Positions 22,036 to 34,674 of a stretch of DNA of 64,000 nucleotides are shown here, piece by piece; positions within the stretch are counted from its first letter, which is position 1, and every line of letters starts with the position of its first letter. A program made the position numbers and the translations under genes. Origin of the DNA: Flaccisagitta enflata (lineage: Eukaryota > Chaetognatha > Sagittoidea > Aphragmophora); contig OZ231127.1 of the NCBI GenBank assembly GCA_965153355.1, positions 65,162,001 through 65,226,000 on the forward strand, read 5' to 3'. A model generated the notes under the pieces. The model did not search any database and had not been told where the DNA came from. It saw nothing but the letters and a program-made list of their open reading frames with translations.

Positions 22036-22049
22036 TTTGGTAGAAGTGA

Positions 22050-22600
22050 CCTTTTTTTTCTCAAAAGCAACCCGCAGGATGATAGGTCCTCAACAGAGCC
22101 TGGCGGAGCTTTGCGGGTCACTTTTCCTTTTGAAAAAAGTTACAGAACAGAGCCCTTTACAGGTCACTTACTTCATATCTATCACTGATAGACATGAAGT
22201 ATCAGTTTAAGGAACCCGTAGAAAGCTCCGTTCTATACTCTAACTTTTTACCACAGGAGAAGTGACTTGTAAGGCTCCGCGGTTGCGGATTCTTTTTCTA
22301 CAAACCTGTCATAAAGTGACCTGCAGGTGACCTATGGTTGCAGGTCGCTTTTCTAAATAAAACGGGTTACAATACGTTACTACTTTCTCAGGATGTATAA
22401 AGTTCCACAACCTTTGATTATTTTCCCCCTTCTGCCTTAGATTTTCTTCCCTGCGATGCATCATGTCGCGTCACAAAATCAATGGTTTTCTTCCCCATAA
22501 AGCAATAAAACAGTGTGTTTAAGGTTTAAATAGTGTTAAATTGTGTTTTACTTATCATGTTTAATGACTTGTTACTGCCAATAGTTATATTTTCCCAAAA
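22050..22600. other. Intergenic, no gene seen
   Basis: Some internal echoes of GCAGGTCACTT and AAGTGACC occur, suggesting decayed repeats. No gene is supported. Confidence 0.4.
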
Positions 22601-22662
22601 TTTTCTTTTTTTTTTCTTTTTTCCTCCTTCCTTTTCCTTCCCTCTCTCCAAACAATATACAG

Positions 22663-22793
22663 GCCTGTTAACTTTCTACGTCGTGTTTGGAGGTTTTAGC
22701 ACACTTACTCGCTGCTGGTACTTCATTTTTCATTTCAGACATTGGGTGCAGGCACAAAAAAGACAGACATTAAGAAATAATTTTCAATCATAA
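22663..22793 (+). other. Candidate terminal exon with a hydrophobic segment
   Basis: A long pyrimidine tract (22597-22650) and acceptor ATATACAG precede a frame reading LLTFYVVFGGFSTLTRCWYF, then HFRHWVQAQKRQTLRNNFQS and a stop at 22791. It could be a membrane segment with a basic cytoplasmic tail. No partner exon or family is recognised. Confidence 0.25.
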
Positions 22794-22799
22794 GCGGCC

Positions 22800-23454
22800 T
22801 CTTTCTCCTTCAGCTGCGAAATGAAATTTTGACCAGCGCATCTTCATTTGAATGTAACATCTAAACGAATGAAGCTACAAATGTTGGATTGCACTCAAAG
22901 GAATGCTCTTAAAAAAAGCTTCAAAATGGTCACCAATAACTTGTATCTTAAGAGAGCCAAAGGGGGAATACTAACATAGAAATAACTAGTTAAAGATTAC
23001 GGTTATAAAGCCCCAGGAGTTTCGTGCACTGCTGGGATGACCAATTTTAGAGTCTCAAGACTCTTGGTCACCCTCGCAAACTAATCCGATTACACCGATT
23101 CATCGAGGAATAAGGTGTGTTTATTTTCGCTTTGTTAGTTTATGAAATTCGAAATAAAATTCGTAGAACTGAGCATATGAGAGATTCTCATCAACGTCTT
23201 TAAAATTTTCCACAAAGTTACATAAGTGCATATTAGGATTACGGCTTAAGTTATAAGTATCAATCATGACAAGGCAAACTTTCGTCCACGGTTTCGATGT
23301 AAATCAAATTCGAAACATAGTATACTTTGAAAAACAGCATTATGCAAATGTAAGCTTTTCATTTCCCGAACGGAGTGAGAGAGAAGTTGGAGCCCTTTTA
23401 ACCCACATTTTTTCGAACAAAAGTTTACCCTCGGGCCCATCAAAAGATCAAAAG

Positions 23455-23460
<6 letters not shown>
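22800..23460. other. Intergenic, no gene seen
   Basis: Contains a short perfect inverted repeat AGAGTCTCAAGACTCT at about 23050. No RNA gene fold is supported. Confidence 0.4.
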
Positions 23461-23461
<1 letters not shown>

Positions 23462-23508
<47 letters not shown>

Positions 23509-23512
23509 TAAT

Positions 23513-23601
<89 letters not shown>

Positions 23602-23636
23602 GCGAGAGAGAGAGCGAGAGAGAGAGAGTGAGAGAG
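23462..23636. repeat. (GA)n microsatellite, two blocks
   Basis: GA tracts split by AATTTAATGAC at 23506-23516. Confidence 0.97.
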
Positions 23637-23904
23637 ACCATTAGACTTAGACTTCAACAGAGGACAGTTACAATTACAAACAAATATCCATTTACTTTTC
23701 TGCTCAAATACAAAGCATTCATGAAACCAGTGCTATTATTGCTAACTTCAGACGACAGAGGGCCAAGGACACAAAAATGAAAAAAAAATCAACAGCTTGG
23801 CAAATGTCGATTATGAAAAAAAATCCCTTGAATTTACTGATGAACCTACGGGCGGATGTACCTAACTAATGAGTACCTGGTGGACACGCGTGCATGCGAC
23901 TCAG

Positions 23905-24085
23905 AGAGACCGTATACACGGCTACCTAAGTCGCGTGCAGATGGGCAGGGGCAATGATGAAAAAGGCTAAGCGTATGGGCGGTAGCAGTGATTAAAAAAC
24001 ACCCGTTAATGCCATAAAGCAAAGTTCGATGGACAGACGGACGGACCAAGCGGCCCTCGGATATAGCGGGTTGGACAGTGGCTTG
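23905..24085 (+). repeat. SINE-like element, diverged
   Basis: TACACGGCTACCTAAGTCGC, GTGCAGATGGGCAGGGGCAA and GACGGACGGACCAAGC in order. The tail is degraded (GGATATAGCGGGTTGGAC). Confidence 0.6.
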
Positions 24086-24089
24086 AACG

Positions 24090-24650
24090 TGACAAGTAAT
24101 GGACCTCCATACGTGTGCTGAGAGGAGGCGTCGGGCGAGCGGAGGAAGTCCTTGAAGTCACGGTGGATGCAACACAAACGGTGCCGGAGGAAGTAGGAAA
24201 TGCCGGCCTCGTGCCGCACTGCCTTTCATCCCTCACACTCACTCTCGCTCTCCCTATCTCAATGTCCCTCACCTCACTCACCGTCCTCTCATTCCATTAC
24301 ATTGCTATGCAGTTTTTGGTACTTTTCCTCCATTCATGTGAGATAAAATCTCTCTCTCCTTTCTCATGTACCGGCCACCTCCATAGGCAGGCAGAAGGTA
24401 TTTGAAACCCCGTCGCGATTGCATTTATGTTTTTTTTTGCTCGGTTGTTTTTTTCACGGCCTGACTAATGGGCTACGCCACAGGAGGTCGCGATTTTCCC
24501 TCAATATATCGAACGTTGATCGATCAAATGACCTCCTATCGCCAGTTCCATTTCGCGAGGGCTTTTTTATTTTGCTGAGAAGGGAATGCGTAGTAGAAAG
24601 AGAGGGGAAAGAAAGTGAGACAGTAAGAAAGAGGGAAAAAAAAGTAAAGA
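24090..24650. other. GC-richer stretch without a supported gene
   Basis: 24110-24230 is CpG-rich. It is open on the minus strand (AGISYFLRHRLCCIHRDFKD) and partly on the plus strand, but no good splice sites or recognised family were found. Confidence 0.3.
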
Positions 24651-24679
24651 AATGCATTAACAAAGATGTATTTGGATAA

Positions 24680-24681
24680 GA

Positions 24682-24713
<32 letters not shown>

Positions 24714-24714
24714 A

Positions 24715-24790
<76 letters not shown>

Positions 24791-24833
24791 GAAAAAAAGG
24801 AAGACAGGAATAAAGAGATAAAGAGATAAAGAG

Positions 24834-24903
<70 letters not shown>

Positions 24904-24905
24904 GG
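24680..24905. repeat. (GAAA)n microsatellite
   Basis: AAAG tetranucleotides with a GATAAAGA interruption at about 24805-24830. Confidence 0.97.
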
Positions 24906-25304
24906 AGAAGGTAGGAAGAAAGAAAGAGAGAAAGAAACAACGAAGTAAAGAAAAAAAGACAGAAAAAAGAAAGTGCAAAGAAAGACACACACACACACAC
25001 ACAAAAGAGCCATAATTAGATACAACGCACCATGCATCATTCTTTTAGTTTGGTAGAGATAAGTTTGGGTCTCATGGGTCAAATCTCATGTTGGAGAACA
25101 CCTATGAGGGTCATTTGACCTCATTTCGGTGTCACGCTGCGGGGGTAAGAACAGTGTGACGCACTTTTTCACTATTTTTTCATGATAGAGATCTTCTTGA
25201 TCATGTGACCACGGGGAGAGTTTTTTTTTATCTGATATGGTGGAATTCCTGCTATGATGTGAATGGTTAGGTAAAAGCGTTTAGAACCGTGTGTAACTGT
25301 GTAT

Positions 25305-25480
25305 TCAGGGCCGGGTACGAGGCTGCCTCAGTTGCGTGTGGTTGAATAGTTGCAGGAACGGAAAAAATGCCGTCTCGTTGGTTAGGAATGAATGAATAAA
25401 TGAATGAATGAATGAATGAATGAGTAAATGAATGAATGAATGAACGAAGGAACGAAGGAACGAATGAATGAATAAGTGAA
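25305..25480. repeat. SINE-like head fragment and (GAAT)n microsatellite
   Basis: AGGGCCGGGTACGAGGCTGC (25307) followed by GAATGAAT repeats at 25387-25475. Confidence 0.7.
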
Positions 25481-25559
25481 TTAACGCTTTACTGTGTGTA
25501 GGCGTACGTCCTAACATTAATGAAGAATAGTGATGTAATGGACGCGTCTTTCCCTAAAG

Positions 25560-26025
25560 CGTGACCGACAGAAAGACAGAACGACCGACCGACCGACAAA
25601 CAGACATGATCGATTAAGGATGTGGTTAAGGATGTTGCTGACTTTTTTGTTCTATTACAGTTGATTTTTTTTTGGAACACCGATTCAATTGCCATCCGTG
25701 CAAGCTCCCAAGACTCTCACCCAACCCTCAAAAAATCATCTATTTCTAATCTAGAGTGCTCTATTTAATTAGAGTGCCCATGACCCCTTATTTTACATGG
25801 CGAAATTCGACGACAGCGCGTTTCAGGTCTATGCTCATTTCAACCTGCGGAAAAGTAAAGAACACACGAAAACTAGGAATTTTACATTTCTTAGGAAAAA
25901 CTAAAACAGTCGAACAAACGATACATTGATGTGACACTGAAGTAAATATTAACACTTTTAACGAATAAACGGCAGTAAACAAAACTGTAAAAGTCGAACA
26001 AAAGGAAGCTCTCTAAATCATCTCT

Positions 26026-26026
<1 letters not shown>
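25560..26026. other. Intergenic, no gene seen
   Basis: CCGACCGACCGACAAACAG at 25585 may be a SINE-like body remnant. Nothing else is supported. Confidence 0.4.
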
Positions 26027-26295
<269 letters not shown>

Positions 26296-26784
26296 CACAC
26301 ACAAAGAGTCTGCAGCTTGGAGGCTCATTTGGAAGTACAAGCAACATATGTCACTCGATTGCAAAAGCGGCTACATTAATGATCGTCCAATCCAATCATC
26401 CGCGTCCGTCTGCAAATCCGTTTTCCTTCCATTTGCAACATCTTCAAAAAGTCTTGATCGTTTACAAACTGCACGTCAGGTGCCGCATCGGCCGATATCA
26501 GTAGTCGGTAGGTCAATCCTGATCAGGGAAGGAGTGAGCCAGGTTAGACTCGAAAAGAGTAAGATGTACGAAGTGCGCCTACCGACACGTGTCAATTACG
26601 ATGGGCCTGCTTACAAGTGCCAAATGACGCAGTTCCTTTGTTTAAATTTGTGGCTTCATGATTCATTATTTTTCCCCCCAGAGGTTGTTACGGAACTAAG
26701 TTCCTTCTATGAAAATTTCTTGATTCATTTCCTTTAAACTAAAAGCGTAAACAACCATTATCAAAAAGTTCTCAGAAAACCACC

Positions 26785-27045
26785 AAGATCATCATTACCA
26801 TCATCATTTATCCCATCCTCATTATTTATCCCATCATCATTATCATCATTATTTATCCCATCATCATTATCATCATTATTTATCCCATTATCATCATCAT
26901 CATCTATATCATCATCATCATCTATATCATCATCTATATCATCATCTATATCATCATCATCATCTATATCATCATCATCATCTATATCATCATCATCATC
27001 TATATCATCATCATCTATATCATCATCATCATCTATATCATCAAT

Positions 27046-27086
<41 letters not shown>

Positions 27087-27560
27087 TTATCCCATCCTCA
27101 TTATTCATCCCATCATCATTATCATCATTATTTATCCCATCATCATTATCATCATTATTTATCCCATTATTATCATCATCATCATCATCATTATTTATCC
27201 CATTATTATCATCATCATCATCATCTATATCATCATCTATATCATCATCATCATCTATATCATCATCATCATCTATATCATCATCATCATCATCATCATC
27301 ATCTATATCATCATCTATATCATCATCTATATCATCATCTATATCATCATCTATATCATCATCATCTATATCATCATCATTTATATCATCATCATCTATA
27401 TCATCATCTATATCATCATCTATATCATCATCTATATCATCATCATCATCATCATCATTATCATCTTTATCATCCCATCATCATCATTATTATCCCATCA
27501 TCATCATCATCATCATCTATCTCATCATTTATCCCATCATCATCATCATCATTCCTCTTC
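26785..27560. repeat. (TCA)n microsatellite with higher-order TCATCATCTATA units
   Basis: About 780 bp built from TCA, with regular CTATATCA and TTATCCCA variants. Poly-aspartate frames on the complement are artefacts. Confidence 0.97.
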
Positions 27561-27849
27561 CTCCTCGCAAAGTTTGACACCATCTTTGGCTCTCTTTGCT
27601 GATGTCATCATTGTTGACCTCAGGGTACCCGATTCAAGCCTCGATGTCAAAGCCTCTAATGTCAAAGCCTCGATTGAAAGTCTCGAAGCCAAAGCCTCGG
27701 TGTCAAAAGCGGGCCTCTTGTGACGTCACGATCTCGGACGTGACGAAAAAGATGCCTCGCGTATTTGTTTGTGGAGGCCCTCCTTGGCCTCGTTATTGAC
27801 GGTTCTTCTTTCGGCTCACTCTTTTTATGATTTTCTTTTTTCTCCTCCT

Positions 27850-27930
27850 TAGTAGCGTGCACGCGACTCTTTTAATGTAGCTTTGTTGGTCCATTGGTCC
27901 GTCCGTCTGTCAGAATGTCAGTAACTCATG
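27850..27930 (-). repeat. SINE-like tail fragment
   Basis: TAGTAGCGTGCACGCGACTC, TAGCTTTGTTGGTCC, GTCCGTCCGTCTGTC in order. Confidence 0.55.
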
Positions 27931-28639
27931 TCACTTTCCTCATCACAATCATGATTTACATTAGCATTCTTCATCATATATTCGTCATTTCATTTTCCGT
28001 TGTATCCCTTAACATGTCATTCATATTCATCATGTAAATAAAGAAGTCAGCGGGTTTTAGTCCCTTTGATCATTTGTGTTTGATTTTTTAACTATCAAAT
28101 CATATGACTATTCAAGAAATTTTTATCCATAATATCTTCCCTATTCTTCATGGATTCAATATTTTGTACGTTTGTGATTGTGTTCACGGAGCATTCAAAT
28201 CAGTCAACTTTTTGCACTTGTTTTTCTCGCTTCGTACTATATCAAGATTAGGAGGTAACGAAGTTCTAGCTGAAATCAGTCGGATAATCATTCGTTCAAA
28301 AAAAAGACATTGAGAAAGATGGATAGACAGATAGACATACTCACTCATCGCCACAAGGATTAAAGGAGCATCTTGAAACAATCCCGTGAGAAATCAAATA
28401 CTTATTTGCATATCGCATTTATCGCTTTATTCCTTTCCGACTACAATGAAATTTCAGTTCAGATTAGCAATGTAGAATCTTACAATTTCTTCAATTTCTA
28501 AGTAGGCAATAAAAACTGTAATGATCTTAATCATGGTACCTAAGCTGAATGACAATTCCCCTTTTATGCCCCAAGAATTGAAACTTTCATCGCTTTGTTT
28601 TTGTTTCTTAATCATATACTCAAATAGCATACTAACCCC

Positions 28640-28890
28640 ACCCTTACACACAAACATTTGCAAAAAGTATCCTAAAACGCCCGTTTTTCCACCCAATCAC
28701 CATGAACCAACTGACAGGCGGAAGATAGAACAAAGCCTCTTTCAGGTTGCGTGTCCGCAACTAAAAAGAAGGGAAGGATATGGGGGAAACAATATCGGAA
28801 GGGTGGGCAGGGCCACACATTAAAGAAAGGGCGTTGAACATAATGGCTCGGGGATACAATATCGTTGGGGTGGGCAGGGTCACACGTTTA
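28640..28890 (+). repeat. SINE-like variant and following GGGTGGGCAGGG blocks
   Basis: AAAAGTATCCTAAAACGCCC, CGTTTTTCCACCCAATCACC and GCGTGTCCGCAACTAAAAAG match 6145-6255. GGGTGGGCAGGGCCACACA and GGGTGGGCAGGGTCACACG follow, probably two head fragments. Confidence 0.5.
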
Positions 28891-28899
28891 ATCCCTCTT

Positions 28900-30550
28900 C
28901 CATACTACATTTGGAATCATCGCTAGCTAACACCCCTGACAAAATTAGGCGAACTGGGGTTGAATTTCATGTATTTGAGCTTGACATAGTGATTCAAATG
29001 GTACTTTGGGATATGTACATATGGATCACGGTAAATTCCGTCCAATTTCAGCCGAAATTACCAAAAAGAATAGGTTGAAATCCTATTCTATAGCCATTCT
29101 CTGATGAAAGACAGCTCCACTTGTCCATTATTACCAAGTTTCTTATTGCACATTTATTTAGCCTCAAGAGCTGCCCCTGCCCATTTCTTTGACCTCCTTT
29201 TAGTTTTATCTACAGAATGAGTTTTTAGCCATCAAAGGCCAAAAAACTTGGGTATAGGCCGCGAAAAACAGCTGTAGGGTTGTGCCATCTTTTTTGTAGA
29301 AATATTTCTGGGAAAATCCGTCACAATCTGATTTGCCATTTCTGATTTATCACCTCAACCTCTACCAGTGAATAATCCCCGTATGTTGCTCTACTAATAT
29401 GATTGTAATACTATGTTAAAAACATTTTAAACCATCTCTAGGTCTTGCTCTTGCAGAGCTTGGGCCAATATTTCACCCTCTAGGGCATATGTTTCCAGTT
29501 CGCCTTATTATGTCAGAGGTGTTAGATATTTCCGCTTGGTCGCAAAAAGTTCAGTGAGCAAAACAGGCGAGTTCTTTTGGCAATTCAGAATTTTGGACTG
29601 CACAAATCATTAGCATCAAGAACAAACTGCAGAATGCGTTCAACTTTGTACAAATATGTAATAATTTAACACATCTCCCATTTTATTCCTGATGCCAAGT
29701 TGTAGGAAACAAATCGCTCTATTGAAATTAATTCTAACTCAAAACTTTTCCGTTAAAAAAGCCATACAATCATACTCCTAGGTCGATTACGCCTGAACTT
29801 GGTCCTCGCCTGCCCTCTTCCGTTTATTACATTCAGATAGTTTTCAACCAAATACATACTTGAAAATGGCACTTTAAAGTGTCTTATAACAGGACCGCTA
29901 AATCATTTGAATTAGTAACTAAATTCAAAGCAAAATATCTTCTCCCCCCTCAGGACCCTCCAAGGAATCCTTTTATCTCCACGGGTTAAAGTAAGACTAG
30001 CCAAGCCTTGAGCTTCAGATTTAAAATGTGAGGTGAACATTTAAAACTAAAGGCTAAATTCTTAAGTATCAGACAAAGTTAAAATATTGAATTCAGGCTG
30101 AAATCCTAGCCTTAGTGCTAGGATTTGGAAACCTTGATTATGGGGCCTCCGAGACTAGTATTTGAACCATGCAGCAGAAGGGAAGCAGAAAATAAGAATT
30201 ACTCATATGTAACACCAATCGAAATCATTTAAAAGCAAAAATTGCGAATTTCTTGTATTGGAGATCTAAAATCAAATTATCCGTCATATGAGACCAATCC
30301 TAGGGCTCTAGCTTAATTAGTTTAGAAAAGCATCTACTTCCAAACTAAAAAGATGTTAGAAATCATATTTGTACTTGAGAAATACGATCCCTGAAGTAAT
30401 GGTATGTAAAAAGGTAGACTGTTTTAGTTTTTTTTAAAATTGATCTCAGAACCTAGAAGCCGAGATATGTTGATTCTTTGTTGATTCTTCGTGTTGCAAC
30501 TGACTTAAAACACCCTGTAGTTAGTTACGCTCGAGTAAATGAATTTACTT
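28900..30550. other. Unique-looking intergenic DNA, no gene seen
   Basis: About 1.6 kb without recognised repeats, long frames or RNA genes. Confidence 0.4.
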
Positions 30551-30551
30551 G

Positions 30552-31290
30552 GTCGGACAAAAAGTCGAAGTCAGTCTCCTTTTAACATTCGAGAATAACA
30601 TGGTTCATATTATCATGTATGAAAATTAAACATCTTAAATGATTGCACACTTGGTCAAAATGAAATAAGTAAATTTGTTTTTTATTTGACGCCAAGCAGA
30701 ATGCTCCATGACAAATATTTTGCATTATGATTCATTTATAAAACATTCAAATTGAATTCATTTTTTATGTGTAAAATCAAAGGAGTACTTATATTTGTTT
30801 GTGGTATGCAAATAAAGGAAGACATGCTTACAAGAATAGCTGCTTCTGTGTGTATATTTTTAGCATTTTAGCTAATATAGCTCAGTGTTTTCTTTTGATT
30901 TTATGTGATATTTAAATATCGAAAAATACTAAAACAAAAAATACAAAAGAGTATGTCAATGAGCATAGCTGCTCATCTATGAGAGTGCTAAGTATTTTGA
31001 CTCACTTAGCTCATTTAGAGTTTTTTTTGATTTCAAATACAAAGTTTTGATATGAGCATGCAAACACAAAGAAGCATGTCTGTAAGCATAGCTGGTTATC
31101 TAGTTGAGATATGCATTTTTGCTCAGTCTTGTTTCTCTGTTTGAATGCACAATAAAAACAATTACTCCTGATCTGATTACAAATAAAAAGATTTACAATA
31201 ACTAAACAAAAACTTGATAAAGATAACGAATGCTTACAACTTTTTTCCTCACGGCGACAGCCGCTATAACTGGTAAAAAAAATAGCGATA
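30552..31290 (+). repeat. Dispersed AT-rich family R3, copy A
   Basis: Starts at AAAAAGTCGAAGTCAGTCTC and ends near TTTTTCCTCACGGCGACAGC. The body has three imperfect units of about 100-150 bp around GAGCATAGCTGCTCATCTAT and TAGCTCATTTAGAG. Copies B (34675-35770) and C (57684-58520, inverted) share the order. Confidence 0.7.
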
Positions 31291-31309
31291 GTATTGATAA
31301 AGTAAGAAT

Positions 31310-31315
31310 TTTATT
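31310..31315 (-). terminator. Polyadenylation signal AATAAA
   Basis: AATAAA on the minus strand, about 82 nt downstream of the stop codon of the gene ending at 31397. Confidence 0.6.
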
Positions 31316-31396
31316 GAAGGAATTTATAAAATCAACTGTAAAAACATTAAAGATGCCGGGTAAAACAGGCAAGAGAGTTGATAAAAAACAGGCAAA

Positions 31397-32843
31397 TCAC
31401 ATAGCAGAACAAGCTGTTAGAGGGCGGCATTGACGCATTTTCTCAGAGCAAGTCTTCTCCACATAACTCCAGGCTTTGCCAACGGGGCAAGTCTTCGACT
31501 CGAAGGTGCCGTCATCTTGGCAAACGAGGTAGTTTTGCTGCAAGTAAGGATCGCAGGCGTAGGCGGAAGACAACCCTGAAGCCTTTAGCGCCATCTTGCA
31601 GGCGCATTGACGCTTCGTCAAACCGGCGGTGGAAACTGTAGTAACGATCTCTTTGGGAGTGACGACTGGTGGGAAAATGGCGGGTGTCTGGTCGCGCTTG
31701 AGGCCGAGCTTGAACCCGAGCCGTTGGCCCTTGGTAGAGACTGGGCAAGACGAGTAGCATTTGGCGGGGATTGAAGGACATTCACCTGTCGTGGCGCAGA
31801 CTCCGCGACGGCAATCGAAGACCAAACCTGAAGAAAGGGAAGTCATCACGAAGAGATGTGATCATTAAACAAAAGGTTAGAGGTACGGGGTAGAGGTTAG
31901 TTTAGGAGTGAGGACAGGGGTGGGTGGCGATCGTCTTAAGGGGAATTCGTCAACCAAAAGTAGGAGAGAGACACACGCCTTTTGATTTGCTGTGTAATAT
32001 TCAAAATGTAAACTGACTTAAAATGGACAAACTGGCAGATAGAATAACTGACGGGTCAACTGGCAGATAGAATAACTGACGGACCAACCAATAAGTACCT
32101 CTTTGAGGTGTCCTAAAGACCCTGGAGGTTTATAACCTGAACGACTGAGACCAACCTATCAACTGACGGACTAAAAAGCTGCCAGAGTAGTGGCCTTTAA
32201 CCGAGTCAATTACACCGAGAAAGAAAGTATACTATTACCTTTCGGGCATGGATGGCAGGTGATGCGGGTGCCTTCGCAGACCAAATACTGGTTACGAGCT
32301 TTGTTATTCGGGTCGACCACGTAAGCGACTCCCTTGTTGCCCCACTTCAGAGCGGCGTTGCAGAGGCATTTGTGACATTCGCCGATGACGCAGTCGATGC
32401 AGCCGTGAGTGCCGCTGGAAACGGGCGCCAGATCCTTGCTAATGGGAGACTCGTCTTTGCCATAGAAAGGATCTGAACAAACCAAAGCGGGAAAGATAAA
32501 GTCAGCAATCTCCATAACAAAGCCTAGCAAATGATTATTCAAGCCTAATGATTGTGTACAAAATAATCCAGGCAGGGTTGATGACTTGAAGTACCAATAC
32601 AAATTCATGGAAAAGAAAAAGACATACCTTTTCTGTAGAGCAGGCACGTCGCCTTAGAAAGCCCGACACGCTGAACTTCGGACACCATTGCTCCATCAGG
32701 AGAAACGCACCAACAGCCGGCGCTGCTGCATTGCAGAGGCATGTAGTCACCGTTGACGTCGCATTGGGGCTGGTAGTAGTCAACAGCTCCCGCGTCGAAA
32801 GCACGCTGGGCCTCGTACCACCGGCGGAGGCATTCCTTAAGGA
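31397..32843 (-). CDS. Secreted protein with thyroglobulin type-1 domain and two Cys-rich repeats, 3' three exons
   Basis: Exons on the minus strand are 32843-32628, 32472-32239 and 31827-31397, all joined in phase 1 with GT-AG sites (for example donor AAAAG then GTATGT, acceptor TTGTTCAG). Together they give about 293 residues ending in CSAM and TGA. Exon 1 is a thyroglobulin type-1 domain: ECLRRWYEAQRAFDAGA, YYQPQCDVNGDYMPLQC, GCWCVSPDG and KATC supply all six cysteines and the CWCV signature. Such domains often inhibit cysteine proteases or act in matrix proteins. Exon 2 (CHKCLCNAALKWGNKG, DPNNKARNQYLVCEG) and exon 3 (QCACKMALKASGL, DPYLQQNYLVCQDDG, CPVGKAWSYVEKTC) share a duplicated module resembling the left-edge protein, loosely like chitin-binding type 2. 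The signal peptide exon lies upstream of 32843 and is not found. AATAAA follows at 31310. Confidence 0.8.
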
Positions 32844-32959
32844 CTGATAGGAGAAAAGGGATCAGGTGAAAAGGATCCGACTACACCAATGTGCCTTTTG
32901 ATCGGTTTTTACTAGATAATACATCGGCAAAACAGAACAGTGCTTCAAAAAGCAAACTA

Positions 32960-33530
32960 TAAACATGTAAAAGCCTTAAGGGGACATAGTGATTATTTAT
33001 GAAAAATTATGAAAGCATAACGTTTTGTAGTATTCACTATGCTGAATCCAAATATGTCTTTATTTTTACTCAAAACTGAAGGGAAGTTGCTGAAAAAATT
33101 CAATGAATTTTCTTAAAAAAAATTTTTTTTTGCAAAAATTTTTCTTTTTGCATAAAAATTATTTTTAAGCAAAAAAAAAAAAAATTTTGTCAAAAAAAAT
33201 TTTTTTAAAAGTTTTTAGCGAGTTGAAAAAATTTAAAGGGACATAGTCTTTTTATAAAAATTGCTGAAAACAAAATATATAGTAGTTTTTGATATTCTGA
33301 ATTCAAAAATGCCTTCATTTTTATTTTTGAGTTAGGGAACTCCCTTAAAATATTCTTCAAATTTTCCAAAATATAAAAGTAAAATATTTGATACAACTTA
33401 TCATGATGAATCCAAATATACCTTTTTTTTATTCTAGGACTAGAAAAAACCTAAAAAAATTCATTGAATTTTAAAAGAAATTTTTTTTTTTTTTAAAGAC
33501 TTTCTTTGGCCAAACAAAAAAATAAATGAT
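32960..33530. repeat. AT-rich dispersed repeat, extended copies
   Basis: Contains TAAGGGGACATAGTGATT and later AAAGGGACATAGTCTTTT with the same AT-rich continuation, related to 726-815, plus long A/T homopolymers. Confidence 0.5.
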
Positions 33531-33539
33531 ATATTTGAC

Positions 33540-33905
33540 ACACTTCCCCGACGATGTCATTACAATCGGGTCCGAAGCGGTCGTCGATAATTAAAAGAAT
33601 GCAGCATTAGAATATTCTCTTATTCACTTCTCTACGCTCGTCGTTTTAAACTTCAGAGAATGAAAATGATTCGAGAATGAATCTTTTCTTTTTGCATACA
33701 TTCTCGATTTCCGATTATAGCGAAGAAATTTTTCTTCATTAATGTAACCCTCACAATCCTTTTTTTTATTTTTTTATTCATTTTTTTTTTTTGGTGAGCA
33801 AGATTGCGTCAACCACATGTCGCCGCAGCAAGAAGCAGCGAAAATGAATACAACTGCGTTCATCAGAGGAGAGGGAAAAATTTATACAGGTTTAAAATCC
33901 GGATG

Positions 33906-33959
<54 letters not shown>

Positions 33960-34330
33960 ATATGGAGAGAAATTTGATGTACATTCCTGAAAATACATTT
34001 AGCTTATTAATGACGCAGAAGAGAGGCGAACATATACACACATACGATATGTACCATAACAAATATCATCTTAAATTAGGAACCCTCAAAACGGCCATCA
34101 ACATTGATCAACAAAGGTTCTCGTAAAGCCGCACTTCAAATCTCCGCTTCCGCGCCATCTCCGATCAATAGAAACATTTTTGACAACGAGAATATTCAGT
34201 AAGAATCCATCGAGCAAGAAAGTGAGAAATAGAAAAGTAGAAAGGTAGGCCAATGAGTAAAACCTATTTTTGTAACAGGTGTGTTTGTTGATGCGTGACT
34301 GTAGTTGAATTTTAGTGTTAATCTTATAGT
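33540..34330. other. Intergenic with a (GA)n tract, no gene seen
   Basis: (GA)n lies at 33908-33957. A very short minus-strand frame with an ATG in the CG-rich block at 34120-34165 is too short to call. Confidence 0.5.
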
Positions 34331-34339
34331 AACGAACTA

Positions 34340-34505
34340 GCGACTCTTATAAGAGACTTTCTCGGTCCATTGGTCAGTGAGCACGAATCGACAGGGGTGT
34401 ATATAATTGGGCGGCTTTTGATTTTGTTCCCCCCCCCTCTGCTTTTGATGGGGGTTGGATACCCCTGCCCACCAGTCAACGACGACTTTAGCACACTGCG
34501 TCACT
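34340..34505 (-). repeat. SINE-like element, diverged
   Basis: GCGACTCTTATAAGAGAC, TCGGTCCATTGGTCAG, CCCCTGCCCACCAGTCAACG in order. Confidence 0.5.
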
Positions 34506-34674
34506 AATAAATGATTATTTCCAAAGGCACAAAAGACGTAATCATCGCGTCATTTATGTCCGATTGTCGTTGCCAAAAGATAGGGCAGATTCGCTAGAAG
34601 CAACTCCAACCAAAACTGCTGTGGCAGCAATGAGGTATGCGGTGTCTGTCAAAGAGACAGAGTGATGTACTAAT

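Noticed and set aside
23040-23062. Possible small RNA hairpin AGAGTCTCAAGACTCT
   Set aside because: A 7-8 bp inverted repeat alone, with no flanking conserved elements, is expected by chance in 64 kb.
24006-24405. Protein-coding gene in the CpG-rich stretch
   Set aside because: Frames are open on both strands but neither has good splice sites, a start context or a recognised family.
34580-34660. Signal-peptide-like minus-strand stretch (AYLIAATAVLVGVASSESAL)
   Set aside because: No ATG or supported splice sites and a stop shortly after; it was considered as the missing first exon of the 31397-32843 gene but could not be linked.
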